Shown one piece after another: positions 16,616-25,593 of a stretch of 34,578 bases of DNA. The DNA is from an uncultured Oscillospiraceae bacterium. Its GTDB lineage: Bacteria > Bacillota > Clostridia > Oscillospirales > Oscillospiraceae. The first letter of the stretch is position 1. Every line of letters starts with the position of its first letter. The translations under genes were made by a program, and so were the position numbers. The stretch covers positions 1 to 34,578 of the forward strand of contig CAJUCA010000032.1 in assembly GCA_910585265.1 (NCBI GenBank), written 5' to 3'. Below the pieces are notes generated by a model, which searched no databases, was not told the DNA's origin, and saw only the letters and a program-made list of their open reading frames with translations.

Positions 16616-18178
16616 ATGAAAGTTTACAGAGGCTCAATCATCACTTGCGACGAGAAAAATACAGTGGCCAGCTATCTGGCGGAGGATCAGGGACGCATCA
16701 TCTACATTGGGGATACCCTTCCGGAGTGTTACGGCGAAGCCCAGGTAACGGAACTTGGGCGGCGGGCACTGCTGCCCTCCTTCGCGGACACCCATATCCA
16801 TTTTGCAAGTTTCTCCGTTTTTCACGCCGGCCTCAACGTGATGAACGCTGGCAGCAACCAGGAGATCACGGAGATGCTCCGCGCCCATGCCGCCCGATCT
16901 AAGGAAAAGATTATTATGGGCTTCGGTGCCTCCCCCTATTCAGTCTCCGATAGAAAGCTGATCTCTCGCTCCCAGTTGGACATTGCCTGTCCCGACCGGC
17001 CGGTGTTCCTGATCAAATACGATGGACATACCTGCGTCATCAACACCAAACTGCTGGAGCGGGTAAAGAAGAAAATTTCCAATCTGCGGGGCTATCATGA
17101 GCAGACTGGCGAGATGAACCAGGAGGCTTTTTTTGCCGTCTCCGACTACGTGACCAATTCTGTCCCCGTGATAAAGCTGATTCAAAGTATGCAGCGGGCG
17201 GCGGATTATATGGCAGGAAAGGGCATCGGCATGATCCATTCCGTCAGCGGAGTGGGTTTCCCCTTGGATCTGGACATGGATCTGGAGCGGTGGTTTGCCT
17301 CCGGCCTGAACAACGGGATGCAGATGCGGGTATACGTGCAGTCCCTGGATGTCAATAAGGCGGTGAAACGGAAGCTGCCACGGATTGGCGGCTGCTTTGA
17401 AACGGCACTGGACGGCTGCTTCGGCTCCATGGATGCGGCGATGCTGGAACCCTATGAGGGGACAGACAGCCGGGGCGTGCTCTATTACCCGGATGAACGG
17501 ATCATCGAATTTTGCAAAAAAGCCAACCGCCTCGGCCTTCAGATCGAGGTTCATGCCATCGGTGACGAAGCCTTCCGTCAGGCCACAACAGCGATGAAGG
17601 CTGCGCTGGACGATTACCCCAGAAAAGATCACCGCCATACCATCATCCACGCCTGTCTGCCCACAGACGAAGGGCTGGCCATTTGCCGGGATTACCACAT
17701 CCACTTGGCGGTTCAAAGTGCCTTTATCAATTGGCCCCAGGAGCCGGACGAGTATCTGGAACAGATCCTGGGCACGGCTCGCAGCCAGCACCTCAACCCC
17801 CTGCGCCGGATGCAGGACATGGGGCTGGTGCTCAGTGCCGGATCTGATGCCTCCTGTACCGACCCAGACCCCATCCAGTGGATTTACAAAGCGTGCAATC
17901 ACAGTGTGCCGGAGCAGTCTCTGACCGTCTATGAAGCCCTCCGGATGTGCACCTACAACGGGTACTGCCAGAGCTTCGATGAGAAGGAGCGGGGCAGCCT
18001 GGAGATCGGAAAGGCGGCGGATATGGTTGTACTGTCGGAAAGTCCCTATGCGTTACCGGTGGATCAGCTGGATCGGCTGAAGGTAGAGCAGCTGCTCCTG
18101 GCTGGGCAGCCCTATCAAAAACTGAACGGCGGAGCGGTGAAGCACATTCTGCGGGGCATGAGGACAAAATCAGTCTAA
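16616..18178 (+). CDS. YtcJ-like amidohydrolase (520 aa)
   Basis: A predicted metal-dependent hydrolase of the amidohydrolase superfamily (Amidohydro_3/YtcJ type). Metal-binding residues are seen in order: DTHIHF (His60, His62), EVHAIGDEA (His313), TIIHACLP (His345) and AGSDASCTDP (Asp411). The N- and C-terminal strands (MKVYRGSIITCDEKN; GSLEIGKAADMVVLS) form the usual small beta domain. The length is typical. The substrate, an amide, carbamate or similar C-N bond, cannot be assigned. The ATG at 16616 follows AAAAGGGGG at suitable distance. It is a lone metabolic gene between the insertion sequence and the first core repeat. Confidence 0.88.
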   Translation: MKVYRGSIITCDEKNTVASYLAEDQGRIIYIGDTLPECYGEAQVTELGRRALLPSFADTHIHFASFSVFHAGLNVMNAGSNQEITEMLRAHAARSKEKIIMGFGASPYSVSDRKLISRSQLDIACPDRPVFLIKYDGHTCVINTKLLERVKKKISNLRGYHEQTGEMNQEAFFAVSDYVTNSVPVIKLIQSMQRAADYMAGKGIGMIHSVSGVGFPLDLDMDLERWFASGLNNGMQMRVYVQSLDVNKAVKRKLPRIGGCFETALDGCFGSMDAAMLEPYEGTDSRGVLYYPDERIIEFCKKANRLGLQIEVHAIGDEAFRQATTAMKAALDDYPRKDHRHTIIHACLPTDEGLAICRDYHIHLAVQSAFINWPQEPDEYLEQILGTARSQHLNPLRRMQDMGLVLSAGSDASCTDPDPIQWIYKACNHSVPEQSLTVYEALRMCTYNGYCQSFDEKERGSLEIGKAADMVVLSESPYALPVDQLDRLKVEQLLLAGQPYQKLNGGAVKHILRGMRTKSV

Positions 18179-18322
18179 AAGCGGTGTAGTAGTGCCGATG
18201 AAGTGTTGGAGTACATCATTGCCAAGGTAATAGATGTAACCAGCCGCGTCATTTGAGGATCTCTATATCGTGTTTTACGAAAACCGGTATGCCAAATCTC
18301 TGACTCGGTTGTGCCGTTGCTC

Positions 18323-18356
18323 TTTCCGAAAATAGTAGTTTTGTAGTGGTAAGCCA
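18323..18356 (+). repeat. Core repeat 1 (candidate attachment site), left end of the array
   Basis: A 34-bp element starting TTTCCGAAAATAG and ending TAGTGGTAAGCCA. It resembles copy 4 (34203) most closely and shares the pattern TTTCC...AAAwAGyrrTTTyG...GCCA with copies 2 and 3. It lies 4 nt before a hairpin and 104 nt before a serine recombinase start. Confidence 0.7.
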
Positions 18357-18360
18357 TGTT

Positions 18361-18404
18361 GAAAGCTACATTTTGTCCTTGCTTTAGGGCAGAATGTAGC
18401 TTTC
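18361..18404 (+). promoter_or_regulatory. First hairpin of module 1
   Basis: A perfect 12-bp stem (GAAAGCTACATT at 18361-18372 with AATGTAGCTTTC at 18393-18404) follows core repeat 1 directly. Equivalent hairpins follow every other core copy. Confidence 0.7.
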
Positions 18405-18411
18405 CTATTAT

Positions 18412-18457
18412 AAACCCTCCATGATATACTGAAGTCCAGTATTGTCATGGAGGGTTT
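18412..18457 (+). promoter_or_regulatory. Long hairpin containing the recombinase ribosome binding site
   Basis: AAACCCTCCATGA (18412-18424) pairs with TCATGGAGGGTTT (18445-18457), and an inner ATACTG / CAGTAT stem continues it to a 5-nt loop: about 19 bp in all. GGAGGG (18449-18454) is inside the right arm, 6 nt before the ATG at 18461, so the folded RNA should block translation. Confidence 0.75.
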
Positions 18458-18460
18458 GCT

Positions 18461-19384
18461 ATGTCTCAAAAAATAACAAAGAGCCCACAAGCAAGGAAAT
18501 ATATCCTAATCGAAAATCAGCGGCTCCGAGTTGCGGCCTACTGCCGGGTCAGCACCCGCCATGAGGAACAGTGCCACAGTCTGGAGGCACAAATCGCCTA
18601 CTACACAGATTACATCAAACGCAACCCAAACTGGAAGTTTGTTGCAGTGTATTCGGATATTGCATCCGGCATCCGTGCAGCAAACCGCCCTGGTTACAAG
18701 CAGCTTTTGAAAGACTGCGCAAAAGGAAAAATAGACTTGATTTTGGTAAAGTCTCTCAGCCGGTTTGGACGGGACGCGTTGGAAACAATCCGGCAGGTCA
18801 GAAAACTCAAAAGGATGAACATCGGAATTTACATTGAAACAGGAGGACTGAACACTTTGGATATTAGCGACAGCATAATCGATCAGCTCGCGGTGCTGAA
18901 TCAGGCCGAGAGCCATTTCCGCAGTGAGAACATTAAGTTTGGCATCCGCCACCGCATGAGGAGCGGGAAAGCCATGCTGAACCACACGCAGTTTCTGGGC
19001 TATACCAAAGGTCCGGATGGTGTCCTGCAAATCGTGCCAGAGGAAGCTGAGATTGTGCGCAAAATCTTTGATCTCTATGTCCAAGGTAACGGGGTGCGCA
19101 AAATCAAGCGGTATCTGGAGAAGCATGGGATCAAAACGGTAACAGGCAAATCAGAGTGGAGTACCTCGACGATTGACCGAATGTTGAGTAATGAAAAGTA
19201 CATTGGCGAGGTGCGGATGCAGAAGACTTTCACTGCCGATTTCTTGACCGGCAGGCGGGAAAAGAACATAGGGCAGTTAGACTCATATCTGGTAGAGAAT
19301 GCCCACGAACCAATCATCGGCAGGGAGATATTTGAACTGGTACAACGGATGAAGAGAAACATCAAAAGCAAGCAAATGAGTTGA
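18461..19384 (+). CDS. Serine recombinase lacking the zinc ribbon and C-terminus (307 aa)
   Basis: The resolvase domain is complete, with VAAYCRVSTRHEEQ (catalytic Ser31, Arg29) and LILVKSLSRFGRD. The recombinase domain is present (TQFLGYTKGPDGVLQIVPEE to LSNEKYIGEVRMQKTF). The protein stops at IKSKQMS, just where the zinc ribbon and coiled coil of large serine recombinases should begin; intact relatives in this window are 516 and 549 aa. The start has an ideal ribosome binding site held in a hairpin. It could be a decayed integrase or a working short form. It opens module 1 just after core repeat 1. Confidence 0.88.
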   Translation: MSQKITKSPQARKYILIENQRLRVAAYCRVSTRHEEQCHSLEAQIAYYTDYIKRNPNWKFVAVYSDIASGIRAANRPGYKQLLKDCAKGKIDLILVKSLSRFGRDALETIRQVRKLKRMNIGIYIETGGLNTLDISDSIIDQLAVLNQAESHFRSENIKFGIRHRMRSGKAMLNHTQFLGYTKGPDGVLQIVPEEAEIVRKIFDLYVQGNGVRKIKRYLEKHGIKTVTGKSEWSTSTIDRMLSNEKYIGEVRMQKTFTADFLTGRREKNIGQLDSYLVENAHEPIIGREIFELVQRMKRNIKSKQMS

Positions 19385-19486
19385 TGATTTTGGAAAGTTG
19401 GGTGTTTGACCATTCTATTGGGGCAACGCCTGCACCTGGATTATCCGCAACAACAAGAAACGATTTGGGATATTTGCCGCACGCGC

Positions 19487-19515
19487 TTGTAGAAGCGAGT
19501 CGAATGCGCTATAAT
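19487..19515 (+). promoter_or_regulatory. Promoter of the nitrilase-ATPase operon
   Basis: TTGTAG (19487-19492) and TATAAT (19510-19515) are separated by 17 bp. The expected transcription start near 19522 leaves a short leader and favours the ATG at 19548 over that at 19530. Confidence 0.65.
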
Positions 19516-19547
19516 ATGGAAAACAGCCGATGTGGGGTGGACACCAT

Positions 19548-21335
19548 ATGGGACAGATATACTTCAGAGAACTGGGAAACGAGCTGAAAAACCATGGGAT
19601 ACAATGGGATGTACCATCCTGCTGTGATCAAAGCATCAGCAATTACTCTATGCTGCGGGTGCAAATGCGCGGCAGAATTTTGGCCAACTCCCAGGGCGTG
19701 TGGATCGAGGGAACAGAGCATGATGAGAAATGCCACGATCTTCTGAAACTGGCCAGAAAAGAAAACTATTCCCTTGTTCTGTTTCCGGAATACTGTATTT
19801 CCGACACCCTTCTCAAGAGGCTTGCTGAAAACCAACAGCTGTGGCCTGAAAACAAAAAGCTCTGGGTGCTTCCGTGTCAGGGCATCCAAAATGAGAAATT
19901 CACCCGCTTGTGCAACGAGTGTGGCGACCTGCCCAATGTTTTTCTGCTGGATACAGCTTTACAGGAGCGATACGTCACGAAAAACAAATTTGTCACTTCG
20001 GTATTTTATTGCTTCCGTGCCTATCGGGATGAGCAGCCGGTTTTGTGTCTGGTTCCTCAGCTGAAGACCCAGCCCATGGGCGACAGGGAATATCTTTGTG
20101 AGACAGCCGGCATGACTACTGGTAACATCATTTTTACCCTGAACAATCGTCTGCTCACTCTGCTTTGCGCCGATTCCATGAACAATGAGCTGACCTGGCA
20201 GTTAATCCAGGAGCAAGGTTTGACGGAGCAAGGGCCTGTTATCTTACATCCTCAGCTGAATCCCGCGCCAAAGGATCCTGTGTTTTCCAGAATCCGGAGG
20301 GAACTATTCGAACACGGCCAGCCAGGCATCTATCTCACTTGCAACTGGGCGGAGGACACTGTGGTTTATGCTCCGCCGCTGGAGCAGGAAAAGATACGCA
20401 TCCGGGAGTCATGGTCCTGCATTTATCACAAACATACCGATGATATTGAGCAGAAATGGAAGGACAAAAGGGAGCTCCGGCAGGAAAATGAGCGACACGG
20501 GCTGTTTGGCGCACTGATGAAGGTGCAGCGTACCGAGGTGTGGTTCAGCCCCTGCTATGAACAGGTTCTAGAACTGCATATGCCAAACCTCGCGTCACGC
20601 TCCTTCGCAAAAATGCTGCCCCCAGACATATACGCCAAGCAGCAGTTCATCTATGGCGAGCAGGAAGAAGGGTGGCAGGCGGTCGATCAGCTTTTAACAT
20701 CGCTTCAGGAGCGGATTGATGAGGTCTGTTCAGAAGATGACAGCCTTTTGCGCTACAGCAGAGAAGTGCCAGATGCGTTTCGCTTCCCGCTGGATGCGCG
20801 GCGGAAGTATGATGTAGATCAGTTTTTTGCGCTGGCCCTTGCCGGTGTCCCCCATAACGTCCTTGAAATTGGATCGGATGAGCAGCTTGTGGCGTGGACA
20901 CAGCTACTGAACGAGACTGAACTGGACACCGCTGCAGAAGCTCTGGCCAGCCTGTGGGGATTAATCAATGTCTTGTTGGAAAACGGATCCAAGGCCCTTC
21001 CACCCCAGTGTTGGTCGATGAAAGAGCGTCCAGAATTTTGCTACCGGGCGGGCGAAAAGAGAAAGCCCAGCATCAACTTCAAAGCCAATAACCTGGAGGT
21101 AATCGTTGCGTTCGCGTCAGAAGCAAGAAACGCGCAAAAGCATCTAAAGTTTTTACAGAGAACCGAATGCACTGACGACGAAGATCTGACTCGTCAGTAT
21201 GTTCGCGTTTTTTACGACGACCCGCCGACAGGATCCGTGAGATGTCTGCCCAAGCTGACAACCGATATTACGCAGGGCAGCGCTGTGCATAAAGAGGGGG
21301 ATATCACAAATGGAGGAATGGAACCAGATTGTTGA
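19548..21335 (+). CDS. Nitrilase-superfamily protein, putative defence effector (595 aa)
   Basis: The N-terminal ~330 residues look like a carbon-nitrogen hydrolase (nitrilase) fold. LVLFPEYCIS gives Glu81, PQLKTQPMGDREYL gives Lys173 and RLLTLLCADSMNN gives Cys207, the Glu-Lys-Cys triad in the right order and with family-like spacing. Members cleave or condense amides and nitriles. The ~260-residue C-terminal extension is not recognised. The start at 19548 has GGGGTGG upstream; an ATG at 19530 is the alternative. The gene overlaps the downstream Rad50-like ATPase by 26 nt, so the two are made together. I infer that the ATPase senses and the nitrilase-like protein acts, for example by consuming a metabolite. 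That is a hypothesis. Confidence 0.75.
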   Translation: MGQIYFRELGNELKNHGIQWDVPSCCDQSISNYSMLRVQMRGRILANSQGVWIEGTEHDEKCHDLLKLARKENYSLVLFPEYCISDTLLKRLAENQQLWPENKKLWVLPCQGIQNEKFTRLCNECGDLPNVFLLDTALQERYVTKNKFVTSVFYCFRAYRDEQPVLCLVPQLKTQPMGDREYLCETAGMTTGNIIFTLNNRLLTLLCADSMNNELTWQLIQEQGLTEQGPVILHPQLNPAPKDPVFSRIRRELFEHGQPGIYLTCNWAEDTVVYAPPLEQEKIRIRESWSCIYHKHTDDIEQKWKDKRELRQENERHGLFGALMKVQRTEVWFSPCYEQVLELHMPNLASRSFAKMLPPDIYAKQQFIYGEQEEGWQAVDQLLTSLQERIDEVCSEDDSLLRYSREVPDAFRFPLDARRKYDVDQFFALALAGVPHNVLEIGSDEQLVAWTQLLNETELDTAAEALASLWGLINVLLENGSKALPPQCWSMKERPEFCYRAGEKRKPSINFKANNLEVIVAFASEARNAQKHLKFLQRTECTDDEDLTRQYVRVFYDDPPTGSVRCLPKLTTDITQGSAVHKEGDITNGGMEPDC

Positions 21336-24300
21336 GAAGATATGCTCAGCCGGTCTCAGGCCACTTTCTTCTGAGATTAAGCTGTCGCAAGACATCCCGT
21401 ATCTCTGGGCCGATTACGTATATGCACCATCTGGGCAGCGCTTCGCGAAATACCTGTTCACCTATATCACCGCAGAACAGTGGCGGCGGTGGCCGCAATG
21501 GGATGACGACTTTGTCAGGGAGGTCATTGAGCCCGTCTACTTCCAGCAGATTGACGACACCAGTTGGAATATCTATTGGATCAGCGTGATGCCGGAACAC
21601 CAGCTTCATGAGATGGATATTCAGCAGCGGATCACCTTCTCCAGCAACACCGAGTACACGCGCAATCTCATCGTGCCAATGGAGCATTTGTCCGATGCGA
21701 TCCCTGTAGGCCACATCAAGGCGAGAGATGGGGGCGAGGAGCTGCGGGATCCGGCGGATGACTGGCTTCAACAGCTGGAACCTGAGGCGCTTGAGTTCTG
21801 CCTGCGGGAGTTTTCTCAAAAGGCATTCGACAGCTACCTGGGCGGAGAGATGCGGCAACGGGATACACCAAGAAAACCGCCCGATACTGCGCCGGGGAGA
21901 CAGCTGAACGCACTGGAATCCATCCGGATTCCTCAAGAATTCCGGCCGCATTACTATCCAAAGGAATGGATCATTCCATTCCGCGCCGTCAACCTGTTGT
22001 ATGGATCCAACGGAAGCGGCAAAACCTCCCTGCTCTCTGCCATTGAGCTTGCCATGACTGGCGAGGTACGGGGACTTTCCCCCGGGGCTGGCGGCAGCTA
22101 CCCAACGCCAGCAGACGTCATACTGACCATTGCCACAGACGCCGGAAACAATATGGTACGGCCTCCTCGGGAGGCAAAGGAAAAAAAGCTACTGGAACAG
22201 CAATGGTATCGGGACCGAAGCACAAAACGGATTGCACCCCAACTGAAAAATCTGTTTCATCAGTTCAATTACCTGTCTGTGGAGGAGACCTTCCTATTCA
22301 CCAACCAGCAACCCAATTTGTCCAACATCTTCTCCAAAATTCTCTTTGGGCCAGAAACCAGCGATATGTGGCGCAATCATGAGCGTTACCTTGATGAATG
22401 CGGCAAAACCCTGACAAATCTGGATTCTTTCCTGGCGCAGCTGACAAGATTGGACAGGGAGTTACCCAGCGTTTCCCCCGCAAATGAAACTGCGTTTCGT
22501 GCATATATCACCACATCTGGGCTGAAGCTCAATCCAAACGGAACACCAAATGACATTCTCTTTCATGTGGAGACGGTTCTGGCAGAATACGATAAGGTGA
22601 AAGAACTGGCGCCGATTCCATCACAGGAGGCACTGCGGCAGGAGTATGAACTGCGGTGCGCACAGCGCGCAGAGCTGGAAGACCAGATCCGTACTCACAA
22701 AGGGACATTGCAGGAGCTTGACGCAGCAGTTCAGCAGCTGAAGAACGATGTAGAGTCTTTACAGACGAACAGCGACAGGGAGAACGCAGCACTTTGCGTA
22801 TTTCGTGCAGCAGAGCCCCTGTGTAAGCAGTTCTTATTCTACAACTCGAACCTGGACGCTGTGGAGTATTATCAAAAGCTCGATGCAGAGGCAAAACAAC
22901 GTGCGTCACAGTTAAAACTGCTCCTTGGCCTGTCGGATCAACACAGTGTAACCCTCCAAGCGTCTCCAACACGCTCTCTGGAAGACATCCAGGCGGAAAT
23001 GAGAGAACTGCACAACCGAAACAACGCTTTGACACAAGAACACAGGCATCTTCAAAATCAGATTGAACAGGGCGAAGCCCTTCAGGCGCAGCATGACCAG
23101 CTTCTTGCGTATCTTCACGCCACAGGTCAGAAGATTTATCAGATGGATCCGAAACGGACAACCTGCCCGCTGTGCGGCACGGACGGGATCACCCAAGAGT
23201 TCCTGCTGGCCCATTTGGCAAAGGTTTCTTCAGAGGACAGTCGGCAATTGCAGGCGCTCTATGACAAGGCGAACCAGTTTAAGGATGAGTGCGCCGTCAT
23301 AGGATCTCGACTGAAGGAGCTTGGTCGGGAGCAGAATGTCGCGCAGGGATACAGGCAGGCGCTTCAGGCAATTCGCGTGTATTTTCCGCAGATCCAGACC
23401 TTCGCGGCGCTCCAGCGCGAAATTGAGGGGGCGCAAAATCGCGTGGCCGAGGCAGACAAGCAGCTTACGGATGTTGGGGCTTTTCTACACATGCAATTGC
23501 GGGAAAGCAAGCTGGATGCCGAAATCTCCGATATCTTGAGCAGCAGAGAAAGGCTGCAAAATCAACTCCAGACGGCAATAATTGCATTCCCAGCAGAAAG
23601 TTCCGATGAGGCTCTTGCAGCATGGCTCATCGCTGAACCGCTCCAAAGAAAGAAAACGCTGGACGAGCTGGCCGAAAAGCTTCGAGACGCGGAAGATGCA
23701 CGGAAACAAAAATTCGAACAGTATGGCCGCCTCAATGATGACCTGAATCACCTTCAGAAGGAACTTGACCGCACGGAAAAAGATATGCGCCACCTGAAGC
23801 AGCTGCGGCTATTTTGGGATCATGTAAAGAGCATCACGGAGGATCTCAATTTGAGCGGGGATACTTTACAAGCCATCTGCTCAAACATTGCGGAACAGGC
23901 GCGCAATTTGATGGAGTACAGGGAATTTCAGACAACCAAGGGCCGCTATCAGAGCAACATAGAGCAGACAAAACAAATGCGTGAACGCTGCCGTCACCTG
24001 CAAAAAAGCCTAAAGGAGCTTGCCTCTCCGGAAACATATGCAACATGGTTCATCCAGAAGAATATCGACCAGATCAGCCAAATATTCCTGGCACTTCATT
24101 CGCCCCAGGAGTTTTCAGGTCTGGCTCAGTCAGACGATGGCGGATTGGTAGCGCTACGAAACGGCGAAAGCATCCCCGTTAGCCTTATGAGCACAGGGCA
24201 GCGCACGGCGCTGGTAATCTCCGTATTTTTCCAAATGAATCTGGCAACACCGTATGCTCCGAAGTTTCTACTTTTGGATGAGCCAGTGGCCAACATTGAT

Positions 24301-24534
24301 GACTTAAATATCCTTGCGCTTATGGATTTTCTACGGGAGCTTGTGATTATCCATAAGCGGCAGATATTTTTTACTACGGCGAACCGCAATGTAGCCAGGC
24401 TGTTCCGCCGTAAATTTAGTTTTCTTCTTCAGGATTTTCAAGAACTCCGTTTTTTAAGAGCTAAAGAGCAACACCTCGAAATCACTCGGCACACCTATGA
24501 CCAAAGCAGGTCATTGGAATCAACAGGATTGTAA
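21310..24534 (+). CDS. Rad50/SMC-like zinc-hook ATPase with N-terminal extension (1074 aa)
   Basis: An ABC-type ATPase of the SMC/Rad50/RecF class. Residues 1-210 are an unrecognised N-terminal domain rich in aromatic residues. The Walker A is LLYGSNGSGKTSLL (Lys238). A long coiled coil (about 440-850) contains a CPLC zinc hook at 619-622. The ABC signature region is SLMSTGQRTALV (Ser961) and the Walker B LLLDEPVANID (Asp990, Glu991), with FTTANRNVARLF after it. Such proteins bind DNA ends or act as sensors in RloC, Lamassu and ABC-three-component systems. The ATG at 21310 has AGAGGGGG upstream, inside the end of the nitrilase gene. Confidence 0.87.
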   Translation: MEEWNQIVEKICSAGLRPLSSEIKLSQDIPYLWADYVYAPSGQRFAKYLFTYITAEQWRRWPQWDDDFVREVIEPVYFQQIDDTSWNIYWISVMPEHQLHEMDIQQRITFSSNTEYTRNLIVPMEHLSDAIPVGHIKARDGGEELRDPADDWLQQLEPEALEFCLREFSQKAFDSYLGGEMRQRDTPRKPPDTAPGRQLNALESIRIPQEFRPHYYPKEWIIPFRAVNLLYGSNGSGKTSLLSAIELAMTGEVRGLSPGAGGSYPTPADVILTIATDAGNNMVRPPREAKEKKLLEQQWYRDRSTKRIAPQLKNLFHQFNYLSVEETFLFTNQQPNLSNIFSKILFGPETSDMWRNHERYLDECGKTLTNLDSFLAQLTRLDRELPSVSPANETAFRAYITTSGLKLNPNGTPNDILFHVETVLAEYDKVKELAPIPSQEALRQEYELRCAQRAELEDQIRTHKGTLQELDAAVQQLKNDVESLQTNSDRENAALCVFRAAEPLCKQFLFYNSNLDAVEYYQKLDAEAKQRASQLKLLLGLSDQHSVTLQASPTRSLEDIQAEMRELHNRNNALTQEHRHLQNQIEQGEALQAQHDQLLAYLHATGQKIYQMDPKRTTCPLCGTDGITQEFLLAHLAKVSSEDSRQLQALYDKANQFKDECAVIGSRLKELGREQNVAQGYRQALQAIRVYFPQIQTFAALQREIEGAQNRVAEADKQLTDVGAFLHMQLRESKLDAEISDILSSRERLQNQLQTAIIAFPAESSDEALAAWLIAEPLQRKKTLDELAEKLRDAEDARKQKFEQYGRLNDDLNHLQKELDRTEKDMRHLKQLRLFWDHVKSITEDLNLSGDTLQAICSNIAEQARNLMEYREFQTTKGRYQSNIEQTKQMRERCRHLQKSLKELASPETYATWFIQKNIDQISQIFLALHSPQEFSGLAQSDDGGLVALRNGESIPVSLMSTGQRTALVISVFFQMNLATPYAPKFLLLDEPVANIDDLNILALMDFLRELVIIHKRQIFFTTANRNVARLFRRKFSFLLQDFQELRFLRAKEQHLEITRHTYDQSRSLESTGL

Positions 24535-24648
24535 CGGAAGACCCTATTCCCCTTAAAAATGCGAAAGGTTAGAATGCGCTTATTTTGCTATGGCTCCTTT
24601 CCCTAACAAAGCCTATAGGGTAGCCTTTGCGAGACACCATTTGGGCCA

Positions 24649-24682
24649 AATTCAAAAAAAGCGATTTCGCCACATTGAGCCA
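24649..24682 (+). repeat. Core repeat 2, boundary of modules 1 and 2
   Basis: AATTCAAAAAAAGCGATTTC then GCCACATTGAGCCA. It is nearly identical to copy 3 (29125) over the second 28 bp. It lies 114 nt after the ATPase stop codon. Confidence 0.75.
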
Positions 24683-24689
24683 AGATAGG

Positions 24690-24780
24690 TTGACAGGCCA
24701 TCGAGATAGGTGGCCTGTCAATTTTATATATAAAGTTTATAGATTCAGAAAACCACAGTGATTTTTGTCACTGTGGTTTT
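24690..24780 (+). promoter_or_regulatory. Two perfect hairpins after core repeat 2
   Basis: Stem 1 is 11 bp (TTGACAGGCCA 24690-24700 / TGGCCTGTCAA 24711-24721). Stem 2 is 13 bp (AAAACCACAGTGA 24749-24761 / TCACTGTGGTTTT 24768-24780). They are arranged like those of modules 1 and 3 and precede the recombinase fragment. Stem 2 ends in TTTT and could also terminate transcription. Confidence 0.75.
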
Positions 24781-24804
24781 CATTTTGTGAAAGGACAGGT
24801 TTCA

Positions 24805-25299
24805 ATGAACATCATACAAAAAAGCGAATCCATCCGTGCTGGTCTGCGGAAAGGCTTTCAGGATGGCACATCCAAGATGGCTCAGCGCAGCTGCTATGGA
24901 TACGACACCGGCCCGGACGGCGGGCTGGTCATTAATCCTGATGAAGCCGTTGTTGTCCGCTGGATCTTCGAGCGCTACCTCATCGGTGACAGCTTGGGCA
25001 AGATTGCCGCCGGGCTGGAGGAACAGGGTATCCTCTCTCCCACAGGCAAGCCCAAGTGGAACCGAGAGGCTCTCAATAAGCTGCTGTCTAACGAAAAGTA
25101 TACAGGCAGGGTACTACTCCAGAAAACTATCAGCGCTGGCGGCTCCCAAGTCAAAAACGATGGCTTTATGGAGCGGTATCTTTATTCCGATTCCCATGCG
25201 GCCATTATTCCTGATGAAACGTTTAGGACAGTCCAGCAGGAAAAGATGGGGCGCACAATTCATCCAGGAAAAGAACATTTGCTACAGATACTATTTTAA
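24805..25299 (+). pseudogene. Serine recombinase fragment: recombinase domain only (164 aa)
   Basis: The frame starts at an ATG with GAAAGGACAG upstream and reads MNIIQKSESIRAGLRKGFQD, which is the helix that normally ends the resolvase domain. The DNA-binding recombinase domain follows (GYDTGPDGGLVINPDEAVVV to LSNEKYTGRVLLQKTI) and stops at HLLQILF before any zinc ribbon. There is no catalytic serine, so it cannot cut DNA. The frame is open and has its own start signals, so a DNA-binding peptide could still be made. It occupies the recombinase position of module 2. Confidence 0.8.
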
Positions 25300-25463
25300 T
25301 TATCTGAAATTGTAATGCGCCTATCTTAAGCAAAAGATCTTTTTTCCAAAAAAGAGTGTTTCTCAGACGATATATTAGCATTAAAAACTGTCCTCTATGC
25401 TGGTGATGTTTCACGCACATTATGACATTTTTCTTAAATGGGTATGGTAATTCTCTGATGTTA

Positions 25464-25472
25464 TGTTATAAT
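25464..25472 (+). promoter_or_regulatory. Extended -10 promoter of the phosphoesterase-NTPase gene
   Basis: TGT-TATAAT (-10 at 25467-25472) is an extended -10 element without a good -35. It overlaps the ATG at 25471, so that codon cannot be the start and the ATG at 25594 is favoured. The 294-nt gap from 25300 to 25593 holds nothing else recognisable. Confidence 0.55.
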
Positions 25473-25593
25473 GCAAATTGAGCCAATGATAATCTACAAT
25501 TACCCTGCAATGGAAGATAACGTAACCAGCGAGTATAGTTTAGAGACAATCTATAATTGGGTATACCCGAAAAAGAAAGAAAAGGTGAGCAGT

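Noticed and set aside
18182..18264. In-frame remnant after the amidohydrolase stop (SADEVLEYIIAKVIDVTSRV)
   Set aside because: It looks like the tail of some protein but has no start, no ribosome binding site and no family I can name. It may be a relic of DNA displaced by the array.
19388..19510. Out-of-frame peptide-like stretch after the module 1 recombinase (NACTWIIRNNKKRFGIF)
   Set aside because: It could be a frameshifted relic, but it does not match a zinc ribbon or recombinase C-terminus.
19548..24534. Assigning module 1 to Lamassu
   Set aside because: The ATPase has a 210-residue domain before Walker A, no LmuC-like third gene is present, and I cannot run the profile search needed. 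I leave it as a Rad50-like pair.
25471..25593. N-terminal extension of the phosphoesterase-NTPase to 25471
   Set aside because: The ATG at 25471 overlaps the -10 box and the family begins at the MKILILHIGDLH position.
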